A DNA stretch of 64,000 nt, taken from JAZDCZ01 sp046757925. Lineage in GTDB: Bacteria; Gemmatimonadota; Gemmatimonadetes; Gemmatimonadales; GWC2-71-9. Of the stretch, positions 34,362 through 43,771 are shown in pieces. The stretch is taken from contig JBHHZE010000013.1 in the NCBI GenBank assembly GCA_046757925.1, positions 1 to 64,000 on the forward strand, read 5' to 3'. The stretch's first letter is position 1. Each line of letters begins with the position of its first letter. The position numbers and the translations under genes are program-made. The notes beneath the pieces are model-generated. The model was not told the origin of the DNA, made no database searches, and worked only from the letters and a program-made list of their open reading frames with translations.

Positions 34362-35218
34362 ACGCCTCGAGGATCCGTGTCGCTGCGATCTGCGCCGGTT
34401 GTGTCTTGCTTGTTAATGGAACTCTGGCTGCACAATCGTTCCGCACAGTGACGGCTGCGCGCCTGACCGGGGACGGGGAGTCACTCCGGGTCAATGTGGA
34501 GTTTGCCGCCGGGGTCCTGCGTCTGATGCCGGGAGACAGCCGCACACTTTACCGAGGCGAGATCTACTACAACGAGGAGAAGTATCGCCCTGTCACGCGC
34601 TACCGATCGAGACAGCACAGCCTGACTTTCGGCCTGAAGTCGCGGAGCGGAGACATCAGGGTCAGGAAGATCAAGTCAGAACAGCGACTCGATCTCGCCT
34701 TGGCCCCGCAAGTGCCCACTCGTCTGACAATCAATATCGGAGCGGCCGAAGCCCATGTCGAACTCGGCGATCTATCGATCACCGACGCCACGATCAAGTC
34801 GGGTGCGGCCAAAACAACGGTCGGGTTCGATCGCCCCAACCGGACGGAGTGTTCCCGGCTCGAGATAAGTGCTGGAGCGGCGGAATTTCGGGCCGCGCAT
34901 CTCGGCAACGCAAGATGCAAGCACGTGATGTTCGACGGCGGCGTGGGAGACGTAACGCTGGACTTTACCGGGGTCGACCTCCCCCGGAACATGGAAGCCC
35001 AGGTCAAGCTCGGCCTGGGACAGCTCACCCTGCGTCTCCCCGAGAACCTTGGTGTATCGATAGAAATGAATCGCTTCTTGGCAAGCTTCGATGACTCCGG
35101 ATTCGACAAGCGGGGATCGGACTACGTGTCCCACAACTATGACGCCGCTCTCTCGAAACTTCACATCTCGATCAAGGCCGTCTTGGGAGACATCGACGTC
35201 GAATGGGTCGGGCGGTGA
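34358..35218 (+). CDS. Exported toast-rack / LiaF-like beta-solenoid protein
   Basis: This is a 286-residue protein with a signal peptide (about 1-25, ending LAAQ). The mature part has repeating short strands: LTINIGAAEAHVELGDLSI, IKSGAAKTTVGF, LEISAGAAEFRAAHLG, and VMFDGGVGDVTLDFTG. This is the pattern of toast-rack/DUF2154 and DUF4097 domains in Lia and phage-shock sensors. It is likely periplasmic or surface-exposed. ATGA overlap with the preceding membrane-protein gene places it last in the ECF sigma operon, suggesting an envelope-stress role. The ligand is unknown. Confidence 0.75.
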   Translation: MNASRIRVAAICAGCVLLVNGTLAAQSFRTVTAARLTGDGESLRVNVEFAAGVLRLMPGDSRTLYRGEIYYNEEKYRPVTRYRSRQHSLTFGLKSRSGDIRVRKIKSEQRLDLALAPQVPTRLTINIGAAEAHVELGDLSITDATIKSGAAKTTVGFDRPNRTECSRLEISAGAAEFRAAHLGNARCKHVMFDGGVGDVTLDFTGVDLPRNMEAQVKLGLGQLTLRLPENLGVSIEMNRFLASFDDSGFDKRGSDYVSHNYDAALSKLHISIKAVLGDIDVEWVGR

Positions 35219-35475
35219 GCAGCGTTCCCTACGCAGGTCAGAACCCTAGACAACTGCCCTAGCACCCTACATCGTCTTACCAACACCCTCCCTGTCAACG
35301 CGCCTCCGGTTCACTAGAATCTCCCACCGGCAGTTGCGGCGTTGCCGCAGTGACACTGGACAACTCAAAGGACGTGTCAGCGTAGACGCTATGTAACCAC
35401 CGCGAGGTTCGATCACAGACGGCTGATGATCGCTTAACCTTTGCAGAAGCCGTCAAGAACAGCAAGTTTCCTTTC
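35219..35475. other. 257-nt intergenic region, end of the sigma operon and start of the peptide-transport operon
   Basis: A small hairpin TGCGGC-GTT-GCCGCA is at 35335-35349, without a T tract. No convincing gene, RNA or promoter consensus was recognised in the rest. It separates two same-strand operons, so a terminator and a promoter are expected here. Confidence 0.4.
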
Positions 35476-37131
35476 ATGAATAAGATCCGGATAGTGCACG
35501 TCGCGACATGCTGTGTGTCACTTTGTTTGGTGGTAGGTGCGGCGGCATGCGGTTCGGAACGGCAAGGCGGGAAACAAGAAGAGGCTCTGGAATCAGCATC
35601 CCGGGAAGGACACAAGGTCTTGCGGATAGCGTACGAGCGCGAGATCGACGTACTGAACGCTTTCACCAGCCAAAACCTGGTGGACATCGCCTTCAGCATG
35701 GTGGAGGGCCTGATCACCACGGACGAGAACAACGCCTACGTTCCGGTCTTGGCCAAGCGAATCCCAACGGAAGAGAATGGATTGGTTGTGCGAAACGCGG
35801 ACGGCAGCGTTGATATGACATGGGAACTTCGGAACAATGTGTTCTGGCACGACGGTGAGCCGTTCACCAGCGCAGACGTGTGCTTCACGTGGCGCTTTGT
35901 TACCAGCGAAAACTCGCAGACCTACAATCGGGATCAGTATCTAGGAATCGTCAATTGCCGGATGCCTGACGATCACACCGTGGTCTTCGAATGGGACGCC
36001 ATGTACGGGTACTATGCCGGTCTGTTCGAGGCGGTTCTTCCGAAGCATATCCTGGGCGGCATGACGACAGAGGAGATCGTCAATTACACACCCTACAACC
36101 GCGGTTCCAAAACCGTCGGCACCGGTCCATTCGAGTTTGCCGAGTGGAAGAGCGGCGAATACGTCCGGGTAGTCCGAAACGAGAATTACTGGCGCGGTAC
36201 AACATACCCTGCAATCGACGAGATCGTCTGGGCCTTCATTCCCGACGCCAACACCCGACTCAACGCCATGAAGGCGGGTCAGTATCACTTCGGCCGGATT
36301 CTACCTACACAGGTGGCTCAGGTTCGAGCGCTCGAGGGATACGACGTCCACCTCATTAGTTCGAACACGTTCATGCACTTCGATTTGAGCCTCAACACAC
36401 CCCATGCACGACTGCTCTTCAGCGACCCCCAAGTGAGGAAGGCGATATTTCACGCCATCGATCGCAAGGCCATCGCCGAGCAGCTCATGGAACGCACCGT
36501 GAAACTGGCAAACACGCCGATCAACCCCACTAGCCCTTACCACAACCCCGCCGTCGAGCAACCGGATTACGACCCGAGTCGCGCCAGACAGATTCTCGAC
36601 CGGGCCGGCTGGCGAGTGGGACCTGGCGGCATCAGGCAGAAGGATCGCCAACGCTTTTCGTTCGTGATGCTAAATCGAGCAGGCGCGTCCGACCGGATCG
36701 CAATCGCTCAAGTGATTCAGGCTCAACTCAAGGCCGTCGGTCTAGAGGTGACGTTCGAGACCATGGAGAGCGCTGCCTGGACTCAGAAATGGCGCAGCAA
36801 GCAGTGGGAAGCGATCGTGAGCGCCTGGTTCCTGCCCGCCGATCCGAGTCTGACGAGTTTGTACGCGTGCAATGGTCCCAACAACATGACAGGAATCTGC
36901 GACCCCGACCTGGACGAGTTGATGAAAGAGTCCGACAGGTCCGTCGACTTCGACAAACGGAAGGCACTGCTCGATCAGGTCCAGGAGCGCCTCGCCGTGA
37001 CGGCCCGCGCGTTGCCAATCTACTACAACGTCGTACCCGAACTCGTCAGCAGGCGGATTGGAAATTATCGCGGGAGTGGAACCAACTTCGGGAGCTTTTG
37101 GAATCTCTGGGAATGGACGCTGCGTGAGTAG
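35476..37131 (+). CDS. Peptide-type ABC transporter substrate-binding lipoprotein
   Basis: This is a 551-residue SBP family 5 protein (OppA/DppA type). A lipoprotein signal peptide ends at the lipobox VVGAAAC, Cys25. The signature region for the family reads TWELRNNVFWHDGEPFTSADVCFTW, followed by GTGPFEFAEWKSGEYVRVVRNENYWRG and VRKAIFHAIDRKAIAEQLM. It should capture oligopeptides or similar solutes outside the inner membrane. It is followed, 24 nt later, by two permease genes. Confidence 0.94.
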   Translation: MNKIRIVHVATCCVSLCLVVGAAACGSERQGGKQEEALESASREGHKVLRIAYEREIDVLNAFTSQNLVDIAFSMVEGLITTDENNAYVPVLAKRIPTEENGLVVRNADGSVDMTWELRNNVFWHDGEPFTSADVCFTWRFVTSENSQTYNRDQYLGIVNCRMPDDHTVVFEWDAMYGYYAGLFEAVLPKHILGGMTTEEIVNYTPYNRGSKTVGTGPFEFAEWKSGEYVRVVRNENYWRGTTYPAIDEIVWAFIPDANTRLNAMKAGQYHFGRILPTQVAQVRALEGYDVHLISSNTFMHFDLSLNTPHARLLFSDPQVRKAIFHAIDRKAIAEQLMERTVKLANTPINPTSPYHNPAVEQPDYDPSRARQILDRAGWRVGPGGIRQKDRQRFSFVMLNRAGASDRIAIAQVIQAQLKAVGLEVTFETMESAAWTQKWRSKQWEAIVSAWFLPADPSLTSLYACNGPNNMTGICDPDLDELMKESDRSVDFDKRKALLDQVQERLAVTARALPIYYNVVPELVSRRIGNYRGSGTNFGSFWNLWEWTLRE

Positions 37132-37155
37132 CACACAACCCGACACCCAACCGGT

Positions 37156-38109
37156 ATGACTGCTTTTGTGAGCCGGCGGGTTCTCAACATGATTCCACTG
37201 ATCTTTGGAATCACCATTGTTCTCTTTGCCGTCATACAGGCGGCACCCGGTGGTCCGGAAGGCGCATTGCTCGAATCGGGCCGCTTCATAGATCCCGCGG
37301 TCATAGAGAGCTATCGCGAACGGCTCGGCGTGGATCAGCCGGTATACATCCAGTATGTGCGTTGGCTCAAAGCCGCGGTGAGTGGTGACCTGGGCATAAG
37401 CTTCTCGACTACGCGACCCGTCAGCACAATGATACTCGAACGACTGCCCGCCACCGCCGAGTTGATGGGTGCATCGTTTGCACTGGCGGCGATCCTCGCC
37501 GTCGCACTGGGGATCTTCAGTTCCGTGAAGCAGTACAGTTGGTTCGACCATTTGGGCACTGGACTGTCATTCGCCGGAATCGCCATGCCGGTGTTCTGGT
37601 TTGCCCTGATTCTTCAATTGGTGTTTGCCGTCCAGTGGGGTTGGCTTCCCGTGGCCGGCACAGAAACAGTCGGCGACACTTCTATCTGGGATCACCTCGA
37701 GCACCTGATCCTGCCGACCGTTGTACTCTCTTTTCGGTACATCGCAGGCTGGTCGCGCTATCTGCGTTCCAGCATGCTCGACCAACTACGTGCCCACTTT
37801 GTCCGCACGGCAAAGGCCAAGGGCCTCCCCAAGCAGGCAGTGGTGGTAGCACACGCGTTACGCAACGCCCTGATACCCCTGATCTCGATCATGGCGCTCA
37901 ACTTGGCCGGGCTGTTTTCGGGGGCGATGATTACCGAGACCGTCTTTGCCTGGCCCGGCATTGGCCGCATGTTCGTCCAGGCCATGTTCGCCCGAGACTA
38001 TCCGTTGCTCATGGGGATCCTGCTGTTGGGTTCCGTCATGGTCATCGTGTTCAACCTCGTGGCGGACATTCTGTACGGTGTGTTGGATCCTCGTATCCGC
38101 TATGACTGA
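37156..38109 (+). CDS. Peptide ABC transporter permease, DppB/OppB type
   Basis: This is a 317-residue protein with six membrane segments. It starts FVSRRVLNMIPLIFGITIVLF, the characteristic first helix of DppB permeases, with SYRERLGVDQPVYIQYVRWL in the periplasmic loop and the EAA-type coupling loop RTAKAKGLPKQAVVVAHALRNALIPLI near 215-240. The motif TETVFAWPGIGRM is typical. It pairs with the downstream DppC-type permease, overlapping its start by 8 nt. Confidence 0.95.
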   Translation: MTAFVSRRVLNMIPLIFGITIVLFAVIQAAPGGPEGALLESGRFIDPAVIESYRERLGVDQPVYIQYVRWLKAAVSGDLGISFSTTRPVSTMILERLPATAELMGASFALAAILAVALGIFSSVKQYSWFDHLGTGLSFAGIAMPVFWFALILQLVFAVQWGWLPVAGTETVGDTSIWDHLEHLILPTVVLSFRYIAGWSRYLRSSMLDQLRAHFVRTAKAKGLPKQAVVVAHALRNALIPLISIMALNLAGLFSGAMITETVFAWPGIGRMFVQAMFARDYPLLMGILLLGSVMVIVFNLVADILYGVLDPRIRYD

Positions 38110-38974
38110 GCACACATCGGACCTGGGCATCAGCACTCCGAGCCGGCTCGCATGGCAACGCTTGAAGCGACACAGGCTGGCGGTCATATCGTTCGCGGTA
38201 GTGTCGATATTGGGCGTGGCTTGTATCGCAGCACCTCTCATTGCACCGTACCAGTTCGACGCCATCGATCTCACCAGTATCCGTCAAGTGCCATCGTTCA
38301 ACCACTTGATGGGGACGGATGACCTGGGACGCGATCTCTTCACTCGGGTACTCTACGGCGGCCGCATGTCCATTCTCATCGGACTACTGGCGGCTTTGAT
38401 CGGGACAGGATTGGGATCTCTGGTGGGTATCGTGGCGGGATACTATGGAGCCCGTGTCGACAGTTTACTGATGCGCACGACCGACGTTGCCTACTCCATT
38501 CCCACACTCCCACTCCTCATTGTGCTGAGTTCTTACACCCATGCCGCCGTATCCTCCATGGCATTGATAATAGGGCTGCTGAGCTGGATGGTCACGGCTC
38601 GCGTCGTGCGCGGGGAAGTGTTGGCTATCAAGCAAATGATGTACGTCGAAGCACCTCGGAGCCTGGGAATAGCCAACCGCAGAATTCTCACGCGGCACGT
38701 GTTGCCCAATACCATTGGCCCGATCGTGGTGGGAGCGACACTGGCCGTAGGCAATGCCATCATTCTGGAGTCATCGCTCAGTTTCTTAGGGCTTGGCGTG
38801 CAGCCGCCCACGCCAACATGGGGTAACATGCTCACCGATGCACAGGCCACGATGGCCACCAATCCCTGGCTCACGGTTTTCCCAGGGCTGGCTATCCTCC
38901 TGGTTGTGTTGGCGGTGAATTTTATCGGCGATGGTTTGCGGGATGCGCTGGACCCGAAGGGACGCTCGCGTTGA
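38102..38974 (+). CDS. Peptide ABC transporter permease, DppC/OppC type
   Basis: From ATG 38102 the protein has 290 residues. The N-terminus RLAWQRLKRHRLAVISF leads into the first helix; HLMGTDDLGRDLFTRVLYGGRMS and the EAA loop EAPRSLGIANRRILTRHVLPNTIGPI are DppC hallmarks. GLGVQPPTPTWGNML is near the end. An upstream extension to 37946 is a shadow of dppB. No DppD or DppF ATPase follows; the next gene is an unrelated oxidoreductase 166 nt later. Confidence 0.94.
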   Translation: MTEHTSDLGISTPSRLAWQRLKRHRLAVISFAVVSILGVACIAAPLIAPYQFDAIDLTSIRQVPSFNHLMGTDDLGRDLFTRVLYGGRMSILIGLLAALIGTGLGSLVGIVAGYYGARVDSLLMRTTDVAYSIPTLPLLIVLSSYTHAAVSSMALIIGLLSWMVTARVVRGEVLAIKQMMYVEAPRSLGIANRRILTRHVLPNTIGPIVVGATLAVGNAIILESSLSFLGLGVQPPTPTWGNMLTDAQATMATNPWLTVFPGLAILLVVLAVNFIGDGLRDALDPKGRSR

Positions 38975-39140
38975 CGCCGACGTAGGTCATCCGTTCGTTC
39001 ACCACAGCGTCGGAACTCCATACTTCGCAAAGACCGGACATGGCTCACGCACGTCAAGGTTGCGAGCTGTGTCCGCTTGCTATCGCGGCTGTCTAACGTG
39101 AAGATACGGCAGACCAAGCCCGGTGTGACAGGAGGAGAAA

Positions 39141-40148
39141 GTGACCGAGAAAAGAGTTCGTTGGGGGGTTATCAGTACGGCCAATATAGGGCGTGCCGCC
39201 GTAAACCCGGCGATTCAGACTTCCCGCAACGGAGAACTGGTGGCAGTGGCGAGTCGGGACGATCAGCGAGCACGGGAGTTCGCTGAGAAATGGGGCATAC
39301 CTCAGCACTACGCTAGTTACGAAGCACTGCTCGACGATGAGTCCATCGACGCTGTGTACGTTCCGCTGCCCAACAGCCTGCATGCTGAATGGACTATTCG
39401 AGCGGCCCGAAAAGGGAAGCACGTCCTGTGCGAAAAGCCGCTGGCGTTGAACGCCGCCGAGTGCCAGGACATGGCAGACGCGGCAGCGGCCAGCGGCGTC
39501 AAGTTGATGGAGGCTTTCATGTATCGCTTCCATCCCCGGACGGAAAAGGTTCTGGAGATGGTGCGGGACGGCATGGTAGGAGATCTACGAATGATTCACA
39601 GTACGTTCACGTTCCGCCTCATGCGGCCCGACAACATCCGTTTCGATCCGGAGTTGGGTGGTGGCGCGCTCATGGATGTGGGGTCCTACTGCGTCAACGT
39701 GAGCCGCACGATGGTAGGTACTGAGCCGGAGGAGGTGCAGGCGATCGCCAACTGGGCATCGAGCGGAGTCGATGCGCAGCTGGCCGGTACGCTGCGATTC
39801 CCCGGCGGCATAGTGGCGCAGTTCGACTGTGCCCTGACCATGGAGCGATGCGAAGCGTACGAGGTGGCTGGAACGGAAGGCTATCTGCAGGTGCCTGCTG
39901 CATTCCTACCCGGGACCGGCGAAGTGATCATCCACGAGCACCGGGGCAGCGATGTAATCGCTCACACCGTGGATGGTGTCGACGAGTATCGACTCATGGT
40001 GGAGCACTTCGCCGACTGCGTGCTCAACGATCGCCCGCCGCGCTACTCGGCGGCCGAGGCGGCGCTCAATATGAGAGTAATAGAGGCGCTGTATCGCTCG
40101 GCCCGAAGCGGTGGAAAGCCGGTGCGGCCAGACGCTGGCGGGCCTTGA
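39141..40148 (+). CDS. Gfo/Idh/MocA-family NAD(P)-dependent oxidoreductase
   Basis: This is a 335-residue protein. The N-terminal Rossmann fold starts KRVRWGVISTANIGRAAVNPAI, the family catalytic Lys is in CEKPLALN, and MYRFHPRTEKVLEMV follows. The C-terminal alpha/beta domain has GGGALMDVGSYCVNVSRT. Relatives oxidise sugars or inositols (xylose or glucose dehydrogenases, 1,5-anhydrofructose reductase); the substrate here is not clear. The start is GTG with a strong AGGAGGAG 5-7 nt upstream. Confidence 0.9.
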   Translation: MTEKRVRWGVISTANIGRAAVNPAIQTSRNGELVAVASRDDQRAREFAEKWGIPQHYASYEALLDDESIDAVYVPLPNSLHAEWTIRAARKGKHVLCEKPLALNAAECQDMADAAAASGVKLMEAFMYRFHPRTEKVLEMVRDGMVGDLRMIHSTFTFRLMRPDNIRFDPELGGGALMDVGSYCVNVSRTMVGTEPEEVQAIANWASSGVDAQLAGTLRFPGGIVAQFDCALTMERCEAYEVAGTEGYLQVPAAFLPGTGEVIIHEHRGSDVIAHTVDGVDEYRLMVEHFADCVLNDRPPRYSAAEAALNMRVIEALYRSARSGGKPVRPDAGGP

Positions 40149-40209
40149 CGAGTTGATATTCAGGTCCGTCGCAAGGAGCGTGAGGTCTCCGATTACCTAG
40201 CCTAAGTGG

Positions 40210-40293
40210 TCACGCTTTGGTCGCCCGCCGTCGGCGGCGGTAGAAGCGACGGGCCTTGGCCCGGTTTCCGCACGCGGCCATAGATCGCCATGC
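40210..40293 (-). pseudogene. Remnant of a CGNR zinc-finger (ABATE-type) regulator
   Basis: On the minus strand codons 40293-40210 read A-WRSMAACGNRAKARRF-YRRRRRATKA then TGA. This is the C-terminal zinc-finger signature of CGNR transcription regulators (W-C-S-M-x-x-C-G-N-R-x-K-A), ending as such proteins do. The first zinc Cys position is Arg here (WRSM), and an in-frame TGA (40294-40296) cuts it from any upstream part. No start codon or N-terminal ABATE domain is nearby. A decayed gene end is the best reading. Confidence 0.6.
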
Positions 40294-40383
40294 TCAAGAA
40301 GGCACTGGCGGCCGGGTGCGAGGTCGCTGCCTAACAGCATCGCTCGCCAGCCCGTAGCACTGCCCAGGTTTGCAAACTTCCTA

Positions 40384-40719
40384 CTACTGTCGGATGGTAA
40401 CCGTCGCCGTCAATGCCGACCCATTCGGCTGGCGATGCTCGGCCGTCACCCGGTCACCGGGTCTCACTCGCAGTCCATCTCCGGCACCGGCGGAAGTATA
40501 GACCACTGCCGCCAGCGTTGGGGGACGGGCCGCATCGAGAGCCAGGAACACGACAGGAGTAACCGGCTCTAGATAGTCCACGTTGTCGTGGCGGCGAACC
40601 AGCCATGCCTTCATCCGGTCTATGGTCGCCGCCGATGTCACGTTCCGGCCCCGGTCATCTTCGACATGTGTGAGGTATTCGGCATGTTGACCCACAAAGA
40701 CTCTGAGTACACTCCGCAC
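40384..40719 (-). CDS. Small hypothetical protein
   Basis: This is an open frame of 111 codons. From about codon 36 on (MKAWLVRRHD) third-position bias looks like real coding sequence, and the C-terminal part (PVVFLALDAARPP, LRVRPGDRVTAEH) has beta-rich secreted or OB-like character. The first 35 residues are less convincing and run to within 6 nt of the divergent frameshifted regulator, so ATG 40612 (codon 36) may be the true start. I recognise no family. It may be a gene fragment, given the degraded surroundings. Confidence 0.4.
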   Translation of the reverse strand: MRSVLRVFVGQHAEYLTHVEDDRGRNVTSAATIDRMKAWLVRRHDNVDYLEPVTPVVFLALDAARPPTLAAVVYTSAGAGDGLRVRPGDRVTAEHRQPNGSALTATVTIRQ

Positions 40720-40725
40720 TCCTTG

Positions 40726-41438
40726 ATGGCCGTATTGACTCCGCCATACGATGAAACGGCGCTCATCACGTCCTTCCTAGACTCCGGCACCGAGCTGCCG
40801 CTCGGCGCGATCGCCTACGCCGCGGGCCCAAACGCCCTGAGATCCCTTGGCGGTCTGGTGGCCATACTGACGAGGAGTCCCTGGACGATCCCCTGCATAG
40901 CGCTCCCAGCAGGTGAGCGTCTGGAAGAAGCGGTGCTGCAACAGTTGGACGCATTGAGAGACCGGCTCGCCGTTGTAGACCCCGACGCACCGTAGCAAGC
41001 AATATTCGCTCGGCGGTGATTGTTGCTGTGCGCGAGAGGCCGCTTCCCGGATCCACGGCCATGGCTCGGTACGTCTCAAACCGCGTTACTTCGACGGATC
41101 TCCAGGAACTATTGCTGGATCAGTTTTGCGTAGCGTTGGAAGAGGACATGATCGGCATCAGTTACAGTACCGCGACCTACAGCCGAAAGTTCAGACGATA
41201 CGGCCCCTACACCAGCTCCGAGTGGCGGGCCGTTGCCACTCTGGCCTGGGCGATCGGACGGACGACGCGGTATCCAGGAGCCAGTGTATCTATTGACACT
41301 CTCAGAAGGCTGAGCGCGCGGACCCTACGTCGCTACGCCGAGCGATTCCTCGAGATGTCTTGGACCGATGCGGCCTCAAAGCTCGGTTGGGAATGGGTGC
41401 TGGAACAGGCGTTGCGGACGGGAGGCTACGTCTCGTGA
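40726..41438 (+). pseudogene. Frameshifted putative DNA-binding regulator
   Basis: Frame one (ATG 40726) reads MAVLTPPYDETALITSFLDSG and stays coding to DRLAVVDP near 40980, then stops at 40995. A second frame, open from about 40983 (RRTVASNIRSAVIVAVRERP), continues to 41438. A single-base indel near 40975-40990 would join them into one 237-residue protein. The C-terminal part (SIDTLRRLSARTLRRYAERFLEMSWTDAASKLGWEWVLEQAL) looks like an AraC-like helix-turn-helix. It is either a broken regulator or a sequencing artefact. Confidence 0.6.
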
Positions 41439-41461
41439 CCAGCGTCCACGCACTGCGGGGT

Positions 41462-42562
41462 CTAACCGCTCACCACGGGCAGCGGTATAGTCCTGCCGCC
41501 CGAGCGTTCCATCAACTGCTTCACAATTTCACCCAGGGCTAACGCAGCCGGCGATTCAGGGGCGGCGACGACTACCGGCTTACCAGTATCCGCCTGGTCG
41601 GCCATACCCGCCTGCAACGGAATCCGGCCGAGCAACGGCACGCCGAGTTCTTCCGACAGCCGCGCACCGCCACCCTGGAGGAAGATCTCGCTCCTCTCAC
41701 CACACTGGGGGCACGCGAAGTAACTCATGTTCTCGACCACACCCAGCACCGGAACCCCAACGCGCTCGAACATCTTGGCGCCCCGCAGCGCATCGCCCAC
41801 GGCCATTTCTTGCGGTGTCGTGACGATTACGGCACCACGCATGCGCACGGCTTGAGAGAGCGTCAACTGAGCGTCGCCGGTCCCCGGCGGCAGATCGACC
41901 ACGAAGTAGTCCAGCTTGCCCCAATCCACATCTTTGAGGAATTGATTGATGATCTTGACGATGATCGGACCCCGCCAAATGGCCGGTGCGTCCCGCTCGA
42001 TCAAGAATCCCAGGGAGATGAGCTTGACCCCATGGCTTTCGAGTGGAACGATCTTTCCTTCGCGTACCGGTGGCTTCTCGTTGATTCCGAAAATGCGTGG
42101 AATATTGGGACCGTATATGTCGGCGTCCATGATTCCGACACGCTTTCCCCTGCGCGCAAGTTCAGCGGCGAGGTTAGCTGCCACGGTGGACTTGCCCACA
42201 CCACCCTTGCCACTCGACACCGCAACGATGGTTCCCAGATTGGCAATCTCAATTGGCTGAGGTACCTGAGGCCCGGGTCTCGCGGCTGGCGCAGTACCTG
42301 CCGGTGGCCCCGCAGGAGCAACCGGTTCGGCGACTTCTATCGCGACGCCTGTGACGCCTTCGACCTCACGAACTGCCTTACGGGCCTCTCTGACCAAACC
42401 TGCGGGATCTTCACGCCCGAGCGCGAACGTGAATGAAACCCGCCCGTCCGAATCGACCTTCAAATCCTTCACCATGCCGGCGGAGATGACGTCGTTCTCG
42501 ACGCGCGGATTCCGCACATTCGTCAAAGCCCCGGCTACGAGTGCTAACAGTTTGTCAGACAT
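41462..42562 (-). CDS. apbC: Iron-sulfur cluster carrier ATPase Mrp/ApbC
   Basis: Starting at ATG 42562 the protein has 366 residues; 12 extra upstream residues to 42598 are unlikely. An N-terminal MIP18/DUF59-like domain (1-90) precedes the P-loop: deviant Walker A SSGKGGVGKST, and DADIYGPNIPRIFG. The cluster-binding CxxC appears in SYFACPQCGERSEIF. It acts as a homodimer that carries and delivers Fe-S clusters in the cytosol. It lies 36 nt after the DHH gene on the same strand. Confidence 0.95.
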   Translation of the reverse strand: MSDKLLALVAGALTNVRNPRVENDVISAGMVKDLKVDSDGRVSFTFALGREDPAGLVREARKAVREVEGVTGVAIEVAEPVAPAGPPAGTAPAARPGPQVPQPIEIANLGTIVAVSSGKGGVGKSTVAANLAAELARRGKRVGIMDADIYGPNIPRIFGINEKPPVREGKIVPLESHGVKLISLGFLIERDAPAIWRGPIIVKIINQFLKDVDWGKLDYFVVDLPPGTGDAQLTLSQAVRMRGAVIVTTPQEMAVGDALRGAKMFERVGVPVLGVVENMSYFACPQCGERSEIFLQGGGARLSEELGVPLLGRIPLQAGMADQADTGKPVVVAAPESPAALALGEIVKQLMERSGGRTIPLPVVSG

Positions 42563-42598
42563 GAGTTGGATGATAGAGAGCGGGCTGGTGCGAAGCAA

Positions 42599-43654
42599 CT
42601 ATGCTCGGCAGAGAGCCCGGCGTGCCGCTGCAAGCACCGTACGATGCACCTCGCTGAGATCACCATCCAGCGAGGCACCCGCCGCTCTGCGGTGGCCGCC
42701 GCCGCCAAACCCCTCGGCCAGGCGCGCCGCATCGACGTCTCCCACGGAGCGGAAAGAGACTTTTATGCGTCCGTTGGCCAAGGACCTGAACAGCAGCGCC
42801 AGCCGCACGCCTCGAATGGAGCGAGGTAGCTCCACGATGCCCTCCAGATCGTCAGGATCCAAGCCGTGCCTCTCCAACGCACCTGGCGGGACCGTCACCC
42901 AGGCCAAACCGCACTCGGGCTCCACTACGAGCGTCTGGAGCACCTCGGCCATCAGTCGGAGTCGATTCTCGGGTTCGCTGGAATAGACATGTCTGTAGAT
43001 CTCTTCGGGATCCAAGCCCCGTGACATGAGGTGAGCCGCAACCTGCAGTGTGCGCGGGGTAGTGTTGCTGAACCGGAAGCCTCCCGTGTCGGTCATGATC
43101 GCCACATAGAGACCCATGGCAACCTGATACGACAGATCCCAATGCATGGATCTCACCAGATCATATACGAGTTCACCGGTTGCGCACGCCTCTGAATCGA
43201 CCATGCGTGGGCCGTCGGGCAGAGAACCTGCACTCGCATGGTGGTCGATGCAGGCCACCGGAGCCCGGGTGCTTTCCACAACACGGGCCAGATGGCCCAG
43301 GCGGGCACAATCCGATATGTCGAGCACGACGATCGCATCGGCGCGCTGGACGTGTTTCACCGCCTCATCAGACTTGTCAGCCCGTTCCATGCCGTTCAGC
43401 AAGAAGCGATAGCGATCGGGAAACGGCGTTGGATTGGTGATTGCCGCCCGAACGCCCATACCTGTCAAAACGTGCCACAGAGCTACAACGCTCCCGCAAC
43501 CGTCTCCATCGGAGTTGACGTGCGTCGTCAAGGCCACGCGCATGCCCGGCTTCAGGATAGCCGCTACCTCTTTGGCCGCAGCTCTTCTGGCGGCGGTGAC
43601 TCTTACGCCGCGGTCGCTACTGGATCGTTGTTTTGCTGCCATAGCGAATCTCAT
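42599..43654 (-). CDS. DHH/DHHA1 phosphoesterase, NrnA-like
   Basis: From ATG 43654 the protein has 351 residues (ATG 43642 is an alternative; GGAGG is too close to the first and far from the second). The DHH domain shows TTHVNSDGDGCGS, VVLDISD and CIDHHAS with the name-giving DHH. The DHHA1 domain has FGGGGHRRAAGA near the C-terminus. Relatives degrade nanoRNA, pAp or cyclic dinucleotide-derived pApA. The usual HxxPDGD reads HVNSDGD. The partner is perhaps RNA turnover; it precedes apbC. Confidence 0.9.
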   Translation of the reverse strand: MRFAMAAKQRSSSDRGVRVTAARRAAAKEVAAILKPGMRVALTTHVNSDGDGCGSVVALWHVLTGMGVRAAITNPTPFPDRYRFLLNGMERADKSDEAVKHVQRADAIVVLDISDCARLGHLARVVESTRAPVACIDHHASAGSLPDGPRMVDSEACATGELVYDLVRSMHWDLSYQVAMGLYVAIMTDTGGFRFSNTTPRTLQVAAHLMSRGLDPEEIYRHVYSSEPENRLRLMAEVLQTLVVEPECGLAWVTVPPGALERHGLDPDDLEGIVELPRSIRGVRLALLFRSLANGRIKVSFRSVGDVDAARLAEGFGGGGHRRAAGASLDGDLSEVHRTVLAAARRALCRA

Positions 43655-43771
43655 TCCTCCGGTCGCCAAGATACGCAACTTTTGGCGGAATGACGAATCC
43701 GCTCCGCCCCCTTGCACGTAACGGGTGGCCCTGGCCATTATGTCGTGCCCCAACCAGGACCGATCAAACCC

